From Melampsora larici-populina 98AG31 (Eukaryota; Basidiomycota; Pucciniomycetes; Pucciniales; Melampsoraceae): a stretch of 64,000 nucleotides of DNA. A model generated the notes under the pieces. That model was not told where the DNA came from, did no database searches, and saw only the letters and a program-made list of their open reading frames with translations. The stretch spans positions 961,985 through 1,025,984 of the forward strand of contig NW_006768783.1 of the NCBI RefSeq assembly GCF_000204055.1, given 5' to 3'. Positions 46,419-57,406 of the stretch are shown in pieces; position 1 is the stretch's first letter; every line of letters starts with the position of its first letter. A program made the position numbers and the translations under genes.

Positions 46419-46437
46419 CACAAGACGGGATGGCCGA
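46419..46437 (+). repeat. 5' fragment of the tRNA-Ser gene
   Basis: Nineteen bases (cacaagacgggatggccga) are identical to 24521-24539, which is the last five bases before and the first fourteen bases of the tRNA-Ser(AGA) gene. Similarity stops in the D arm, so this is a relic rather than a gene. Confidence 0.65.
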
Positions 46438-46536
46438 TAATTACATCATGACAGAATTATAAGTCTTCAACAAAGCAAATATGTATATCAAGATTGAAAG
46501 AAAAACATAGGAAAAAAAGAACAGGATAAATCCAGC

Positions 46537-47633
46537 TTATGGCTGATCTATCAGATTTGACCAATGAATTGTGCTTGTAATTCTTGTTGTAAAGAAATAC
46601 GCTAACAAATTTCCCAGTATCACACCAGGAACTCCCGAAAGAACAGCAGCGACATTCAGTTTCGGATTCTGGAAAACCTTTGTTGGACCATAGAAGAAAG
46701 CCATAGCGACTTGACCTCCCAATTCCTGTGAGGACTTGAGGAGTAGTCCTTTCGACTCGAAAACTAAAGAGGTTACAGACTCTCTTTCGAAGAGAAAAAG
46801 GAATATCAGTCCTGAGAATCAAGTCGATCGATTTCCAAGGGAGGAAGCCTTGAGAAACTTACAGAACTATCCTGATGATGAGACTGATGAGACGATCACT
46901 TGTCCTATGGCCAAGGCTGGATTGAAAGGTGAAGTAGCCAACACCTCCACCTATAAGGTCTGCATTCCAAGGTAAAAGAAATCGTCCTCTTTGAAGAAGG
47001 CCATGCCAATCCTGGCAGGTCCTTCGGCAAATGGTATGTTTGGGTCCTCCCACTGAATATTGCCCATGATTTTTAAGAAAGTAGCAGCGGTTCCTAAACC
47101 AGCTCCAAGTATCTGACAACATAAGAAAATAATTTGATTTATCGCCATAGTTGGTCGTAATAGCTATTGATCAATGATTGAGAATGTCAGCCTAAGTCAA
47201 TTGAAGCATATAAAAAGACTTGGTAGACGTACTACATGAGTGATAGAGGTTCCAGTATCAAAACTCATATCTTGCTTGGCATGAAAACATAACAATCCCA
47301 AGATGAGGGTAGTCCCACTACCAGTAAAACAAAAACTATCAGCAACATAGAGATTGGAGTGAGATGAAACAAAACTTGCCTGGAAACCAAGGCTATTAAC
47401 ATACTCTCAAGCAATGCAAAGTTGGGACCCGTATGAGAGAAGGAATACAAAGTGAAGGATAGTGATTTGGAAAGGAATGTTATGATGAAAAAATTGGTAA
47501 ATTCTTTCCCGCATCTAACAGAAAGGACATTTGACGGGAAAATATGCGTAAGTTCGGCTACTTTACGGGATATGAGGGTTGAGAAGTGAATGAGTTTTTG
47601 GTATAAGTTGAAGTGCCGAAGGATGGTGGCCAT
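46537..47633 (-). CDS. channel-like membrane protein (possibly MIP/aquaporin-related), frame interrupted
   Basis: Exons 47633-47380, 47317-47233 and 47163-46951 join in frame to 183 residues and a TAG. The first intron uses a GC donor (GCAAGT). The protein is hydrophobic: FIITFLSKSLSFTLYSF, PNFALLESMLIALV, TTLILGLLCFHAK, and AINQIIFLCCQILGAGLGTA, which resembles helix 3 of aquaporins. Beyond the TAG the same frame continues plausibly with QTL-stop-VEVLATSPFNPALAIGQVIV, which contains an NPA triplet. A later exon (46725-46537, GGQVAMAFFYGPTKVF, then VLSGVPGVILGNLLAYFF) looks like the last helix. Two TAG codons (46953-46951 and near 46882) break the otherwise sensible path. It is therefore a pseudogene, a gene with an unrecognised intron or a short protein. 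The MIP assignment is tentative. Confidence 0.4.
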
Positions 47634-49538
47634 GATGGTATAATGTGTGGATTGTTACCATCGGGGAAAGTTTGAAAAACAAGCTTTATTCAAGCCTTCA
47701 CATTTCATTTGTTTGAGTGGAAGCTTTACTGTGGCCTGATGATCTTAACTGCCAGATTCATTCAGGGCAACAGATGTCCTGCGGTCCTAATAATCAAAGC
47801 TCACCTTGACAATATCTTCAAAGCGGTTTGAAAAGGTGTGTATTTCTCTTATGGGGAATTGTTTCCGTTCAATGCTGGTAGTTTAGTTAACTTCGAAATG
47901 AACTTTATAAAACTGGTTTAACGCATTACGGTCCTGAGACCTAGATTTCTTTTCGTGCCCTGACTGGAGAAAAGAAAAGATACTAATAGACTACCTAACA
48001 ATAACTCCGACCCTAAGGGGTGGAAATAAATGTGTACATAATCTTTTAGGTTAATCAGCTCTATGGGAGGGATGGTGGGTAACAAAAATTTGTTAATGTT
48101 CTACTACACTAATATGAATATAATACTGTAACTTGTACAACTAATTTTTGTTGATAATGGACTTGGATGAACTAACAAAAAGGAAATGAATACTGAGACG
48201 AAGTGGGAGACAACTACGCTACATGCTTTCTCTTACTACGGAAACCTCATCTCATCTTAGAACTCTCTTGAGACTTCTCAGAGTGAATGCGTATGTTGCA
48301 CCTCTTCTCATATTTTTATTTTTGTATTCCTTTCTTTGAGTTACTAATCCTTGCATTCCCTGTCCCCAATTCCCGTTTGTCAAAACTAGTTCCAACTTCC
48401 AGTAATAAGACTTGGAACCACCAAGAAGGCCTAAAAGTCGCGATTGGATCAGTAAGGGCGAGATGCAATGTGGAATGATTGAAATCATTTGGGGAGTCTC
48501 ATTAAATTTTGACTTACCGGAGGTAGGCACAAGTCATGTAGAGTGAGCAGATTAACCACCGTAGGTAGAGGGAACGGGGCTGATGCGATGATTTATGCGA
48601 AGGTGGGATCGATGAAACTCGTCAGCACCAATATATCTGAATATCGGCACAGAGGCAAATTACCTAGGAGAAGGAAGACCACCAGGAACTATCAAGGAAC
48701 AAGAAAAACATCGAGATGAGAAAGCTGTCAAGGTCAAAGGTCAGTTAGTGACTAAATCACCATAATCAGAAGCAGTATGCTGCTATCCTTGTGGTCATGG
48801 TAGACTGTGGGCCATTGCACAGATGCTTTTATTCATGTATTAATTGTTAACAATGATCAAGTGCTTTTCGGCGCTGCTATTTCTTCAATGTTAGACATGC
48901 TTTTGGTGGCTTAGCTTTACAATAATGAGAACGTGATGGAAGAGTGATGGTGGAACAATGTCCTTATTTTGTATTGCTTTGCAAAAACTGGTTCCAACAG
49001 TGCTTCATAGTCCTGAGGATCATTTTGGGTAACAATTTTGTAACAAAGCCCTTCCATATGTGGGTAATCTGTCTTGTCTTGCCTATTTTCTTGCTTCTGA
49101 GGTTGGGCCTACTGTACAAGTCCAACAGACTGTGGGTGGCACCAGCCGCCGGAGACCTGGTGAAACTTAAAAAGAGAAAACAATCAGCATAACTTGCCCC
49201 TAAAAATTTATAATGTTTGAAAGAGAAAAAAGTAAGAAAATAAAAAGGAACATAAATTTGATAATGAAACATATCTTGAAGTTAATTGAAGGTTAATCTT
49301 GAGGCAAACATAAATTGTCTTGAGGTAAGTTGAATTATCTTGAGGTAATTCCTGCTCTTCTACTCCTTCCTTGGTTCCATGCTTGTATCTGAAAATTGAG
49401 AGAAGACAAACATTGTGCGGTGCTCACAAGAATGGCCAAGGAGTTTTGAGAAAAATTGGGGGAAGTCTTTGGCGGTGCTTACTAATTAAGGTGGGACTTA
49501 TTTTGACACCTTGGTCACTTGTGTGCCCCTTCTCAATC
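47634..49538. other. intergenic, no supported gene
   Basis: Contains a minus-strand pair of exon-like segments (about 48600-48531 and 48440-48252, joined by a GTAAGT..TTTTAG intron). They begin ASAPFPLPTVV, reminiscent of APLPLPSVA near 42150, but no family is recognisable. The remainder is AT-rich and precedes the gypsy remnant. Confidence 0.3.
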
Positions 49539-52062
49539 CTACATTCCACCATCTCCTTTGTATTTCTTGAGCTTCAAAATGTAGAATACTGGGCCAGAGT
49601 TGTTGTTGCTGTTGAGCTTCAGCTTGAGATGCTGGCCGTTGTTGAAACATTCAACCACTTCATAGGGTCCATCATATCTTGGGCACATGTTTTCCATTGG
49701 TTCCCCTGGCCTGCCAACAACTTTCTGCCTGTCTTTGCTATCAACAAGGACCCAATTGCCTAATGTCAGTGTCTCACCTATGTGTGACCTGCTGTTGTAG
49801 TGGAATGCTTGGGAAACTTAGTTGGTCCACAGCGGGTCATGTGCTTGCACCCACATAGATTTTTGCTTTGTGACCCAGTTGAAGGTGTTATATGTGTGGT
49901 TTTCAACTATAGAAAATGCAAATGGAAAATTGCCTATTGCAACTTTTACTGCTGTGTTGATAGCAAATTCAACTGATGGGAGTAAGTCTAACCACGTACA
50001 CTGCTTAGAGGATACTAATTGTTGGAGTATCTGTACTATAGTCTGGTTGGGCTTCTCATTTTGGCTGTGACTTTAAAGATGATATGCCATCATTAAATGG
50101 TCATCAATGCACAAGTCTGTGAAGTTTGTGCCAAAATTTCAAAGTCCACAACTTGTCATGATTGCCAATCATTGTTTGTGGTGCTTCAAAGATTGTCAGC
50201 CACACTGCAAAGACTCTTTGTGCTGTACGTTTGGTGGTATCAGTTTGAAAAGCAGGGATTATCTGAACAGAACCAGACAGCCAACATGTGACTGAAAGCA
50301 GCATATCACAATCATTTTTGGAAGGGGACCAATGAAGTCTAAAGCATTGTGTTCCATGGGGACTTGTGTGATCTTCTTTGTCTGTATATGTCCTGATGTG
50401 AGTGTTGACATTGTCCTTGCCTTTGTTTTTTGGTAGTGTCTCCACAAGTCAGAAAATACTTGGCATCATTAGTGAGGTTTGGCCAAAGACACTCACTTCT
50501 CAGTTGCAAGAAGATCTTTAAGGTACCAACATGACCTAATGAATGGTGTGAAACAGTTTCTGGTGCAGTTCATTGGTGTCTGGAATTACTAGACAGTTGC
50601 CCAGAAAAATTAGGCCTAGTTTCACCTCAGTGCCTTGTCGTAAAGGAAGGGTTGAGCTCAGTTGTACACAGAAGTGATCAAATTCATAACCTGGTTTGAT
50701 CTTGTTGAGAGTTGCATGGTCAAATGTTGGTCTGACTTCACATAATGTCACTTCCTCAACGGGAGAAAGTGCAGCAGCCACTGTATTATCTTCTCCTTTC
50801 AATTATTTGAACTCAAGGTCAAACTGAGAGAAAGTCTCCAGCCAACATGCTTATCTCCTACTTAAATTGTGTTGAGTTAATAAATGAGTATGTGAAAGAT
50901 GGTCCAATGTAACACTGATCTTGAGTTCCAAAATCATTCTTTCATTTTTGAAGTGTGTTAATCAGTGCTAAAAGTTCTTGTTCACATATAGGATAGTTTC
51001 TTTTTGACTGGAGTCATTGGCCTACTTTTCTAGGCTATTGGAGAAGTCTTGTCTCATTCCACACCTTGTAATAAGGCAGTACTCACTCCATTCGCACTGG
51101 CATCTGTGAAGAGCCAGACTGGGTCATTTGAGTCATAATCCAATGTTTTCAAATGCCTGTTATTATGCCTTACCCCATTTGAAGTGCTCTTGCTTCCGGT
51201 TTGAACTAGGCAGTGGCAATAAGGTTTCAATGTAATTACGGTACTCAAAACCACTAGGTCCGTGCTACCTTTCTTGAAAACCTGCTTTCAAAATGTTGTT
51301 TTTGCGGAGAAAATGAACCGTACAGAACTCCAAAAAAAAGTTCCAGAGAATTCCCAGGAATTCCCCTGCAAAAAGATCAACTTTGAATCTATGTTTTTCA
51401 CATTTTTTGAAAAAGGTGGCTTGAACCTAGTGGTTTTGAGTACCATAAATGCACCAAACCATCCACAAATTTCTCCATGAACTGGAAAATTGAGTAATTG
51501 TTTTGAAGAAGTTGGTGTTTTCCATTTACGGACCTTGTCCAATTTTTCTTTGTTGGTACAGATGCCATCTGAACTGATCATGTGTCCTAAGACGTTAATT
51601 TTGCAACTAAATAACTTTCTCTCTTACAATGAACAATACAGCCTTGCAGCATTTAACCTTCTAAGAATTTCTCTTACATGCTCCTAAAAGAACCACATCA
51701 TCAATATACACTACACATATTTTCCCAATTAAATCTCCCAAGTTCTCTTCAACGCACGCTTGGTATGTGGCTGGTTCATTGGTTAAACCCGTTGACATAA
51801 CCATCCATTGAAAAAGTCCAAATGTAGTTTTGACTGCCATCAATGGAACATCTTCTTCCCTCAATTTTGACTGGAAAAAAGAATTAATTTGATCAATTAC
51901 AAATTTTGTTTTGCCTTTTCCCACTATCCTCACTGCCTCATCAATGTTGGGCAGTGGTGATTGGTCTTTCACCATAAACTTGTTCAGTTTCCAATAATCA
52001 CATACCTTGATTTTTGTTTGCTGTACGAATTTAAAGAGGGGAAAAAGTGAGTATAGTAACAT
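49539..52062 (-). mobile_element. decayed Ty3/gypsy retrotransposon (RT, RNase H, integrase)
   Basis: Read on the minus strand, blocks occur in gypsy pol order. Reverse transcriptase lies at 52062-51660 (VCDYWKLNKFMVKDQSPLPN, GLFQWMVMSTGLTNEPATYQ, and the active site VVYIDDVVLLG). The RT/RNase H connection follows at 51581-51450 (SSDGICTNKEKLDKVRKWKT), then RNase H near 51150 (WLFTDASANGVSTALLQG). A KGEDNTVAAALS spacer is at about 50800 and a degraded integrase core at 50445-50104 (NALDFIGPLPK). The C-terminal integrase part ends at 49539 (GNWVLVDSKDRQKVVGRPGE, PRYDGPYEVVE). Stops and frameshifts separate the blocks. The normal FSKLDL motif reads FVIDQI. No gag, protease or LTRs were found. 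It is a dead copy. A 211-bp MITE interrupts it at 51237-51447. Confidence 0.88.
51237..51447. mobile_element. Harbinger-type MITE nested in the gypsy remnant
   Basis: A 211-bp element with about 23-bp terminal inverted repeats (tacggtactcaaaaccacta; one mismatch between the arms). It is flanked by aat on both sides (51234-51236 and 51448-51450). Its first 13 bases, tacggtactcaaa, are identical to the ends of the Harbinger transposon at 17528-22158, and the 3-bp duplication fits that family. It sits between the RT connection and RNase H of the gypsy element, so it inserted after the retrotransposon. Confidence 0.87.
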
Positions 52063-52510
52063 GAAGATGAGGGGATGATACTTTGTGGTAAAAAAAGATT
52101 GGCTCCAAAGTTTAGATTCAGGGCCAGTCTGATAAAGCTAAAAGATAAAAAAGTGGCATCTTCATGGACAATTTGATGATTTTTGTTTGGTGTATCAAGG
52201 TCAAGAGGGGCAAAAGTGGGAAGATGAGTATGAAGATGAAGGTATGGGACTCTCTGGTTAAGTAAGACTAGCTCTAAATTGCAATTTCAGGGCCAGTTTA
52301 ATACACCCAAAACTTTATAACATGGCATCTTCAGGGATATTTTGATGTATTTTGTTGGCCACCCCAGTTTTAAATGGTGTAAAAGTGCACATATAAGGGT
52401 AGGAAGATGGCAGTTTTAGACTTTGTGATTAAATAAGACTCACCTTTAAATTTCATTTTACATGCCCATGGCATAGGAGGATGCCAAGAACGGCCATCTT
52501 CAAGTAGTTT
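52030..52510. repeat. diverged tandem repeat, about 165-bp unit, three copies
   Basis: Three successive segments starting near 52036, 52200 and 52370 share the order g-aaaagtg..agg-aagatg..gactttgtggttaa-taagactn-ctc..aaatt-catcttca..tttttg with many changes. They lie directly beyond the 5' limit of the recognisable gypsy pol and might be part of its untranslated or gag region. No coding frame is preserved. Confidence 0.5.
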
Positions 52511-52933
52511 TGTGAGATGTGTGAATTCTGTACCATGTTGTGGAAGTACAAAATCTTCAAAATGGGTATGAAGGAGTGTGCTTAGATAAAAAGTCCAACA
52601 ATGAAAGTTGTTCAGTGTGTAGAGTTTGTGTTACATAAAAGAAAACAACATCCACCTTTTTCTGTCCAACTCCAGGAACTTATTGATGATGTGATGAAAT
52701 TTGAATCCAGATACAAAAGAGAGAAATTCCTCAAAAGAGCAGGTGGATGAATACAAGGTATCTAAGATGATTTGATTCTACCTTCAATATTTCGGTTCTG
52801 CCCTCAATTTGAAACAGTTTTCCAGGGAAGAAGAGTACTAATTCTAGAATTTATCAAAATCCTACTACAAACCCCAACCCAGAAAACCTTCCCTGCCTAA
52901 TATGAAATTCTATAAACTTGCTTCTCTTATCTA

Positions 52934-53159
52934 CAGCCGTTCCAACAATTAACGGCAGAAATCTTCATCGGTGTGTTGCATCCGAATTTAATCTAAAAGT
53001 CAAAAACTAGTTAAAGCCGGCTCAAAGTGACAGGTCTCCCAGGCCTCCTTGTTCATTTGCGTGCAAAACGGGGTTTAATCCAGTTTTAACCTCTCTAGAT
53101 TTAACCTCGAGAGCGACACACGATCAAAGAATTCTGCCGTTAATTGTTGGAACGGCTGT
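52934..53159. mobile_element. TA-flanked MITE (Tc1/mariner-like)
   Basis: A 226-bp element with perfect terminal inverted repeats of 27 bases (cagccgttccaacaattaac...), with weaker complementarity further in. It is flanked on both sides by ta (52932-52933 and 53160-53161), as expected for Tc1/mariner-type insertions. It lies about 310 bp downstream of the NADH dehydrogenase stop codon and has no coding capacity. Confidence 0.8.
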
Positions 53160-53468
53160 AATAAAAAGATCAAATATATTTTCATTAACGCAAGAAAGAA
53201 AAAAAAACATAACCAAAAATGATAACAAGAAATGATCAAAGACCCAAGCTTTCTTAATCTTTTTTTTTCTCTTCACTATCTCTACTACTTTACTCTATGT
53301 GAAACCAATTAATCACCTAAAACCCAGATAATTCTATACGCTCTTATCTATACTGTATATCTTGGAAATAACTTATCAAAGATAAAGAAAAAAACAAACT
53401 TGCCATCATTTAAAGAAAACCAAAAAAAATACTAACCCACCCACTAACTTTTAGCTATAAGATTTCAA

Positions 53469-55726
53469 TCACTCTCTTGAAACATCTCTACATTCACCCA
53501 TAACCAAAAAACCAAAAACAAAAGAAAAACTCATCAACCCTCAAAATCTTTTCAAAACAAAAAGTCAAGAACAAGACCAAAAACAAAGACTTCATACCTT
53601 CCAAATAATTTGACTTTCATCCAATCTGTACAAACTAAAAACCTATTCCTAAACGAAAAGACCATTGAAACATAAGCCGATCTCCAAAAGAAGAAAGTAG
53701 CCACTCCACCCGTGGCGATATTTCCATTAAAGAAAGGTAAATCAGCAATCGCTTTCTCTGATCCGATATAAGCTAATGATCCTTGATGTGAATATTTAAA
53801 TTCTCTTAATTTGTTTCTTGAAAGTGTCTTGGTGATCGAGCTTGACAAGAAGGAAAAGTAAATCAATCAAACTAAGCATTCAAAAGGAGATGACTAATAA
53901 ACTAAAGAAAAGGTTTCCAACATACTCTATTTCTTGAACATTCGAACTTTGTTTAGCATCTTCTAGGTGTTGTTCAAGTTTCTCAACCTTGGCTAATTGA
54001 TTAAATCGTTTAGCAAGGTATTGTCCTTGTTGAGAAGCAGCTTGAGCCGTAGGAGCATAAGCGGTTGCAGTGCAATCTCCTAAAGCATAAATTCCATCGG
54101 CACCCAGTAATCTAAGATGATCGTCTACCAACAAACCACGCTTCTGAGTCTGATGTTCAGGTAATGAAGCCATCAATTTTCTTGTGAGATCTCTTGATGT
54201 GTTTCCAGTAGCCCAAACCAACAAGCCATATGGGATCTGTTTAGCTCACAATGAGGATCAGTCAAAAAGAAGAACCGCTTCAAAAGATCAAAATCAATGG
54301 AAATCACTCACTTCAATTAACTCTTTCTTTTCATTTTGTGCCATGATCGTCTTAGGTCCTACTTCCTTTACCATGGTCTTGGTTAAAACTTCAATTCGAT
54401 TTGACATGAAAGTTTGAGTCGTATAATCAATTAATTGTTTTGAAAACATTGGAAGAACATTAGGTAAAGCTTCGATCAAGGTGATTTTGACTTTTCCTGC
54501 AATCTCGGGGTACCAAGTTGAAAGATCATCCACTAAAAAGTCGTGTAATTCGGCTGCATATTCTGTTGAATGTATCAGAAAGCATCAAAGAAAGGTGAGA
54601 AGATGAGCGAATGAATTTCGATTAAGTGGTTGTTCTTTAACTTACCTACACCAGTTGGACCACCACCGACCACGACCATATGTAATAACCTGTCCACTTC
54701 ATGATCAGCTTGATCTTTAAAACTAGCCGTCTCAACACAATCCATCAACTTCCTTCTAATCTTTTCAGCATCTTCCAACTCTTTTAAAAAACAACCATGT
54801 TCTTTAACCCCAGGAATGCCAAACGTATTATTCTCTGCACCCACACCATAAACTAGGTAATCATACTTGATCACTGTTGAGGTGACCTCTCCTTTGATTT
54901 CTGATTCGTCACAAAACGAAACCGTTTTAGAGATCGGATCGACTGAGGTGGCTGTCGCTTCATAAACATTCACTTCTCGTTTCTTATGTCGCGTTATAAA
55001 TCTTGTGGGTTCGATAACTGATCGGGATTCAATTGTTCCAACTGTCACAGAAGGTAACAAAGGTGTAAAACAAAAAAAATTACGTGGACTAATCACGATC
55101 TAGAAAAAAAACCGAACCAGAAATCCTTCATTCAATTCTCTTGACCACTTTTGAGTCTTAAATCGAACAGAGAAAGCTCTTTTCAAAACAAAGAAAAAAA
55201 ACTGACCACATTATAATCTTCAGTATCAAGTCCTTTCAAAAAACTAGTCGCACCCCATCCATTACCTAAAACCACAATCGTCTTCTTCATTGAATCTTGA
55301 GGTAATTGTTCATTAGGATGACGATCTGTCCAAGCCTTATAAACCACATACCCCGAAGCCGAGATAACCAAGAAAAGCACCGATCTAGCAAAAGTACGAA
55401 GTTTATGAGACTCTTTCTTCAAACCTGGTGATGATGTAAGTATTGGAGGAATCGAAGGTTTTGATGAATTAATAATTATAGGTGAATCAGGTTTAGTTGA
55501 ATAAGACAATCTGAAATGAGTTTGATTATTAGATTTGATGATTGAAGAAAGTCTTGTTGTTCGATAGCTTGTTGACCAAAGTTGAACTATGAAATTAAAA
55601 CATCCATCAATCATTGTCATTGTCATTGTCAGTTTTAGTATTTTCTTGATGATTGGAAGTGAGATGGTTTTACATACATTTTGGAATTGATCGTAAGCTA
55701 CTCGATCGATTTACCATCATTGACAT
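53469..55726 (-). CDS. NDE1: mitochondrial alternative (type II, rotenone-insensitive) NADH dehydrogenase
   Basis: A single-subunit enzyme that passes electrons from NADH to ubiquinone without pumping protons. Exons 55726-55678, 55586-55207, 55099-54646, 54562-54312, 54236-53926, 53840-53598 and 53487-53469 join in frame to 568 residues. A basic presequence (MSMMVNRSSSLRSIPK...) and a membrane anchor (SVLFLVISASGYVVYKAW) precede the FAD-binding motif VVLGNGWGATSFL. Then follow SPRNFFCFTPLLPSVTVGT, the NAD-binding motif VVVGGGPTGVEYAAELHDF, IPYGLLVWATGN, IYALGDCTATAYAPTAQAAS and YSHQGSLAYIGSEKAIADLP. The end is KLFGRDVSRE, split by the last intron so that the final exon has only 19 bases. No EF-hand is inserted. 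The anchor suggests the external (intermembrane-space facing) form, but internal placement cannot be excluded. Confidence 0.9.
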
Positions 55727-57406
55727 CTTGAAATTGAAACCTTTTAATCTGATTTCTTGAAGGTTTCTTGTAAAGTCTTGAAGAACTTGAACTTGAAGCT
55801 TGAACTTGAACTTGAACTTGAAGCTTGTGGTGTGCTGGTGTGACTGTACTGTATAAATTTACCAGACTCGGTTCGGATAATCCCTAATTGATCCGATCAC
55901 TTCAAACCACAACCGATCATCTCACACGTGGTAATGCTGAACCAATGCATCAAATCATTAATTGTACTTTCTTAACTGGAATATCTAACTTAGACTCTTG
56001 GATCTGCTTGGAACATCTTTGAGTGATTTTCTTATATAGCTTCAGCCTGATGAGGCTAATTAAACTTGTAGCACTGCCGGCATAATTGCCTCAGATGCTG
56101 CCCTATGAGGCCATCATGATGCGCCGTGGGGGTGCAGTCTCAATATGAAGAGTGAGCCCTTTGGATCAAAATCTTCTTGGCCAAAAAGTTAAACAAAGGG
56201 GTATTGGAATATACAAGCTCAAGAGAGTCAATCAACATGTATCAACAAATCATCTTCAAGTTTGACCACTTGAAGATTCAACTCTTAAAGACAAGGAAGA
56301 TTAGGGAAGATTACCAAAATCCAACTAGACTGATAGGCATTTCTTAGAGTAGATTAATAAGATCTCTGTAGGATTTGAGGGTGATAATAATATTCAGCCA
56401 GAGCTAATCATGAGATCCTTTGGCACCAAATTCATTCCGCATGTATAGCCTCAGGGATTGGTAAGAGAAGATTTTAAAACACCCACCTCAGTTGCAAGAA
56501 ATTGATTCAAATATAAATGAAATGATAAACAAACCAAAAACAGAGCAAATATCCTCAAATGTGTTCAATAGACAGATTGAAAAACTTGACGTCATTTTTA
56601 TGGCTAAGGAATCAGGACTAATTAATCAAAAAAGATTTGAGTTCCACACAACCATCCAAGAGGTTTTATATTGTGTTCATGAGGTTTTTTGGTCACATTA
56701 CTCAAAAGATTATGATCTGGACTTCCCAATTTGGTGGTATTTGTGGTATGAGTTGTAAGAATGAAAGGTGTGCTTGGTAAAAAAAATTGGACATGAAGGA
56801 ATATTTTTGTATAGAAGGATCCTATAATCAGAATCAGAATGCCATTTTATCACCATAGGCCCTTCAAGAATTGGGTTTTTTAAACTTCAAAGAGATTTGA
56901 GAGTTGGTTCAAGAGACCTGGTCATTTGATGGTTCAATCAGTTTACATGCATTCTTAGTTTTGTTTGCCTATGACATCATTTCATCATCATCACTATTGT
57001 TTACTGCCAGTGCCAGTCTTCTGATCAGAGAAATGAAAGTTCTCCTTCAATTGGAATACTCTGTTGGTCCAGTCTTTAGGTTGTCAAAAAGAACTTGTTC
57101 ACTAGGGAATCATTACATACTTGAGGAGGGAGATTTCATATGGGTGATGTTTGGATATGAGAGTGAATGAAAATGATAGAGTATGTTGAGTGTATGTGTA
57201 ATTGGGTCATGATTACGTAAACTTTGGTTTCTCTCTGTCTAATAACTTTTAAGATTACTATTCTCAACTTAACTTTCTTTCTTTCTTTGATTTTATTTTA
57301 TTTTACTAGTTTTCCTTCTGACCATCTTCAACTTTCTTCAATTCATCCTCATCAACCAATCAATCCATCAATCCATCATCAATCTCAACCCATCAATCAT
57401 CTCATC
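55727..57406. other. intergenic between divergent NDE1 and CAF120 genes
   Basis: Just upstream of NDE1 is an imperfect short repeat of gaacttgaacttgaagctt (55783-55826). Two plus-strand frames (56492-56758 and 56904-57170) match no family. The last 150 bases before CAF120 are pyrimidine-rich (ctttctttctttga...) and end in repeated caatccatcaatcc-type sequence, plausibly a promoter and 5' leader. Confidence 0.4.

Noticed and set aside
51288..51581. 97-codon minus frame as a novel protein
   Set aside because: It is a chimera of decayed gypsy sequence and the inserted MITE.
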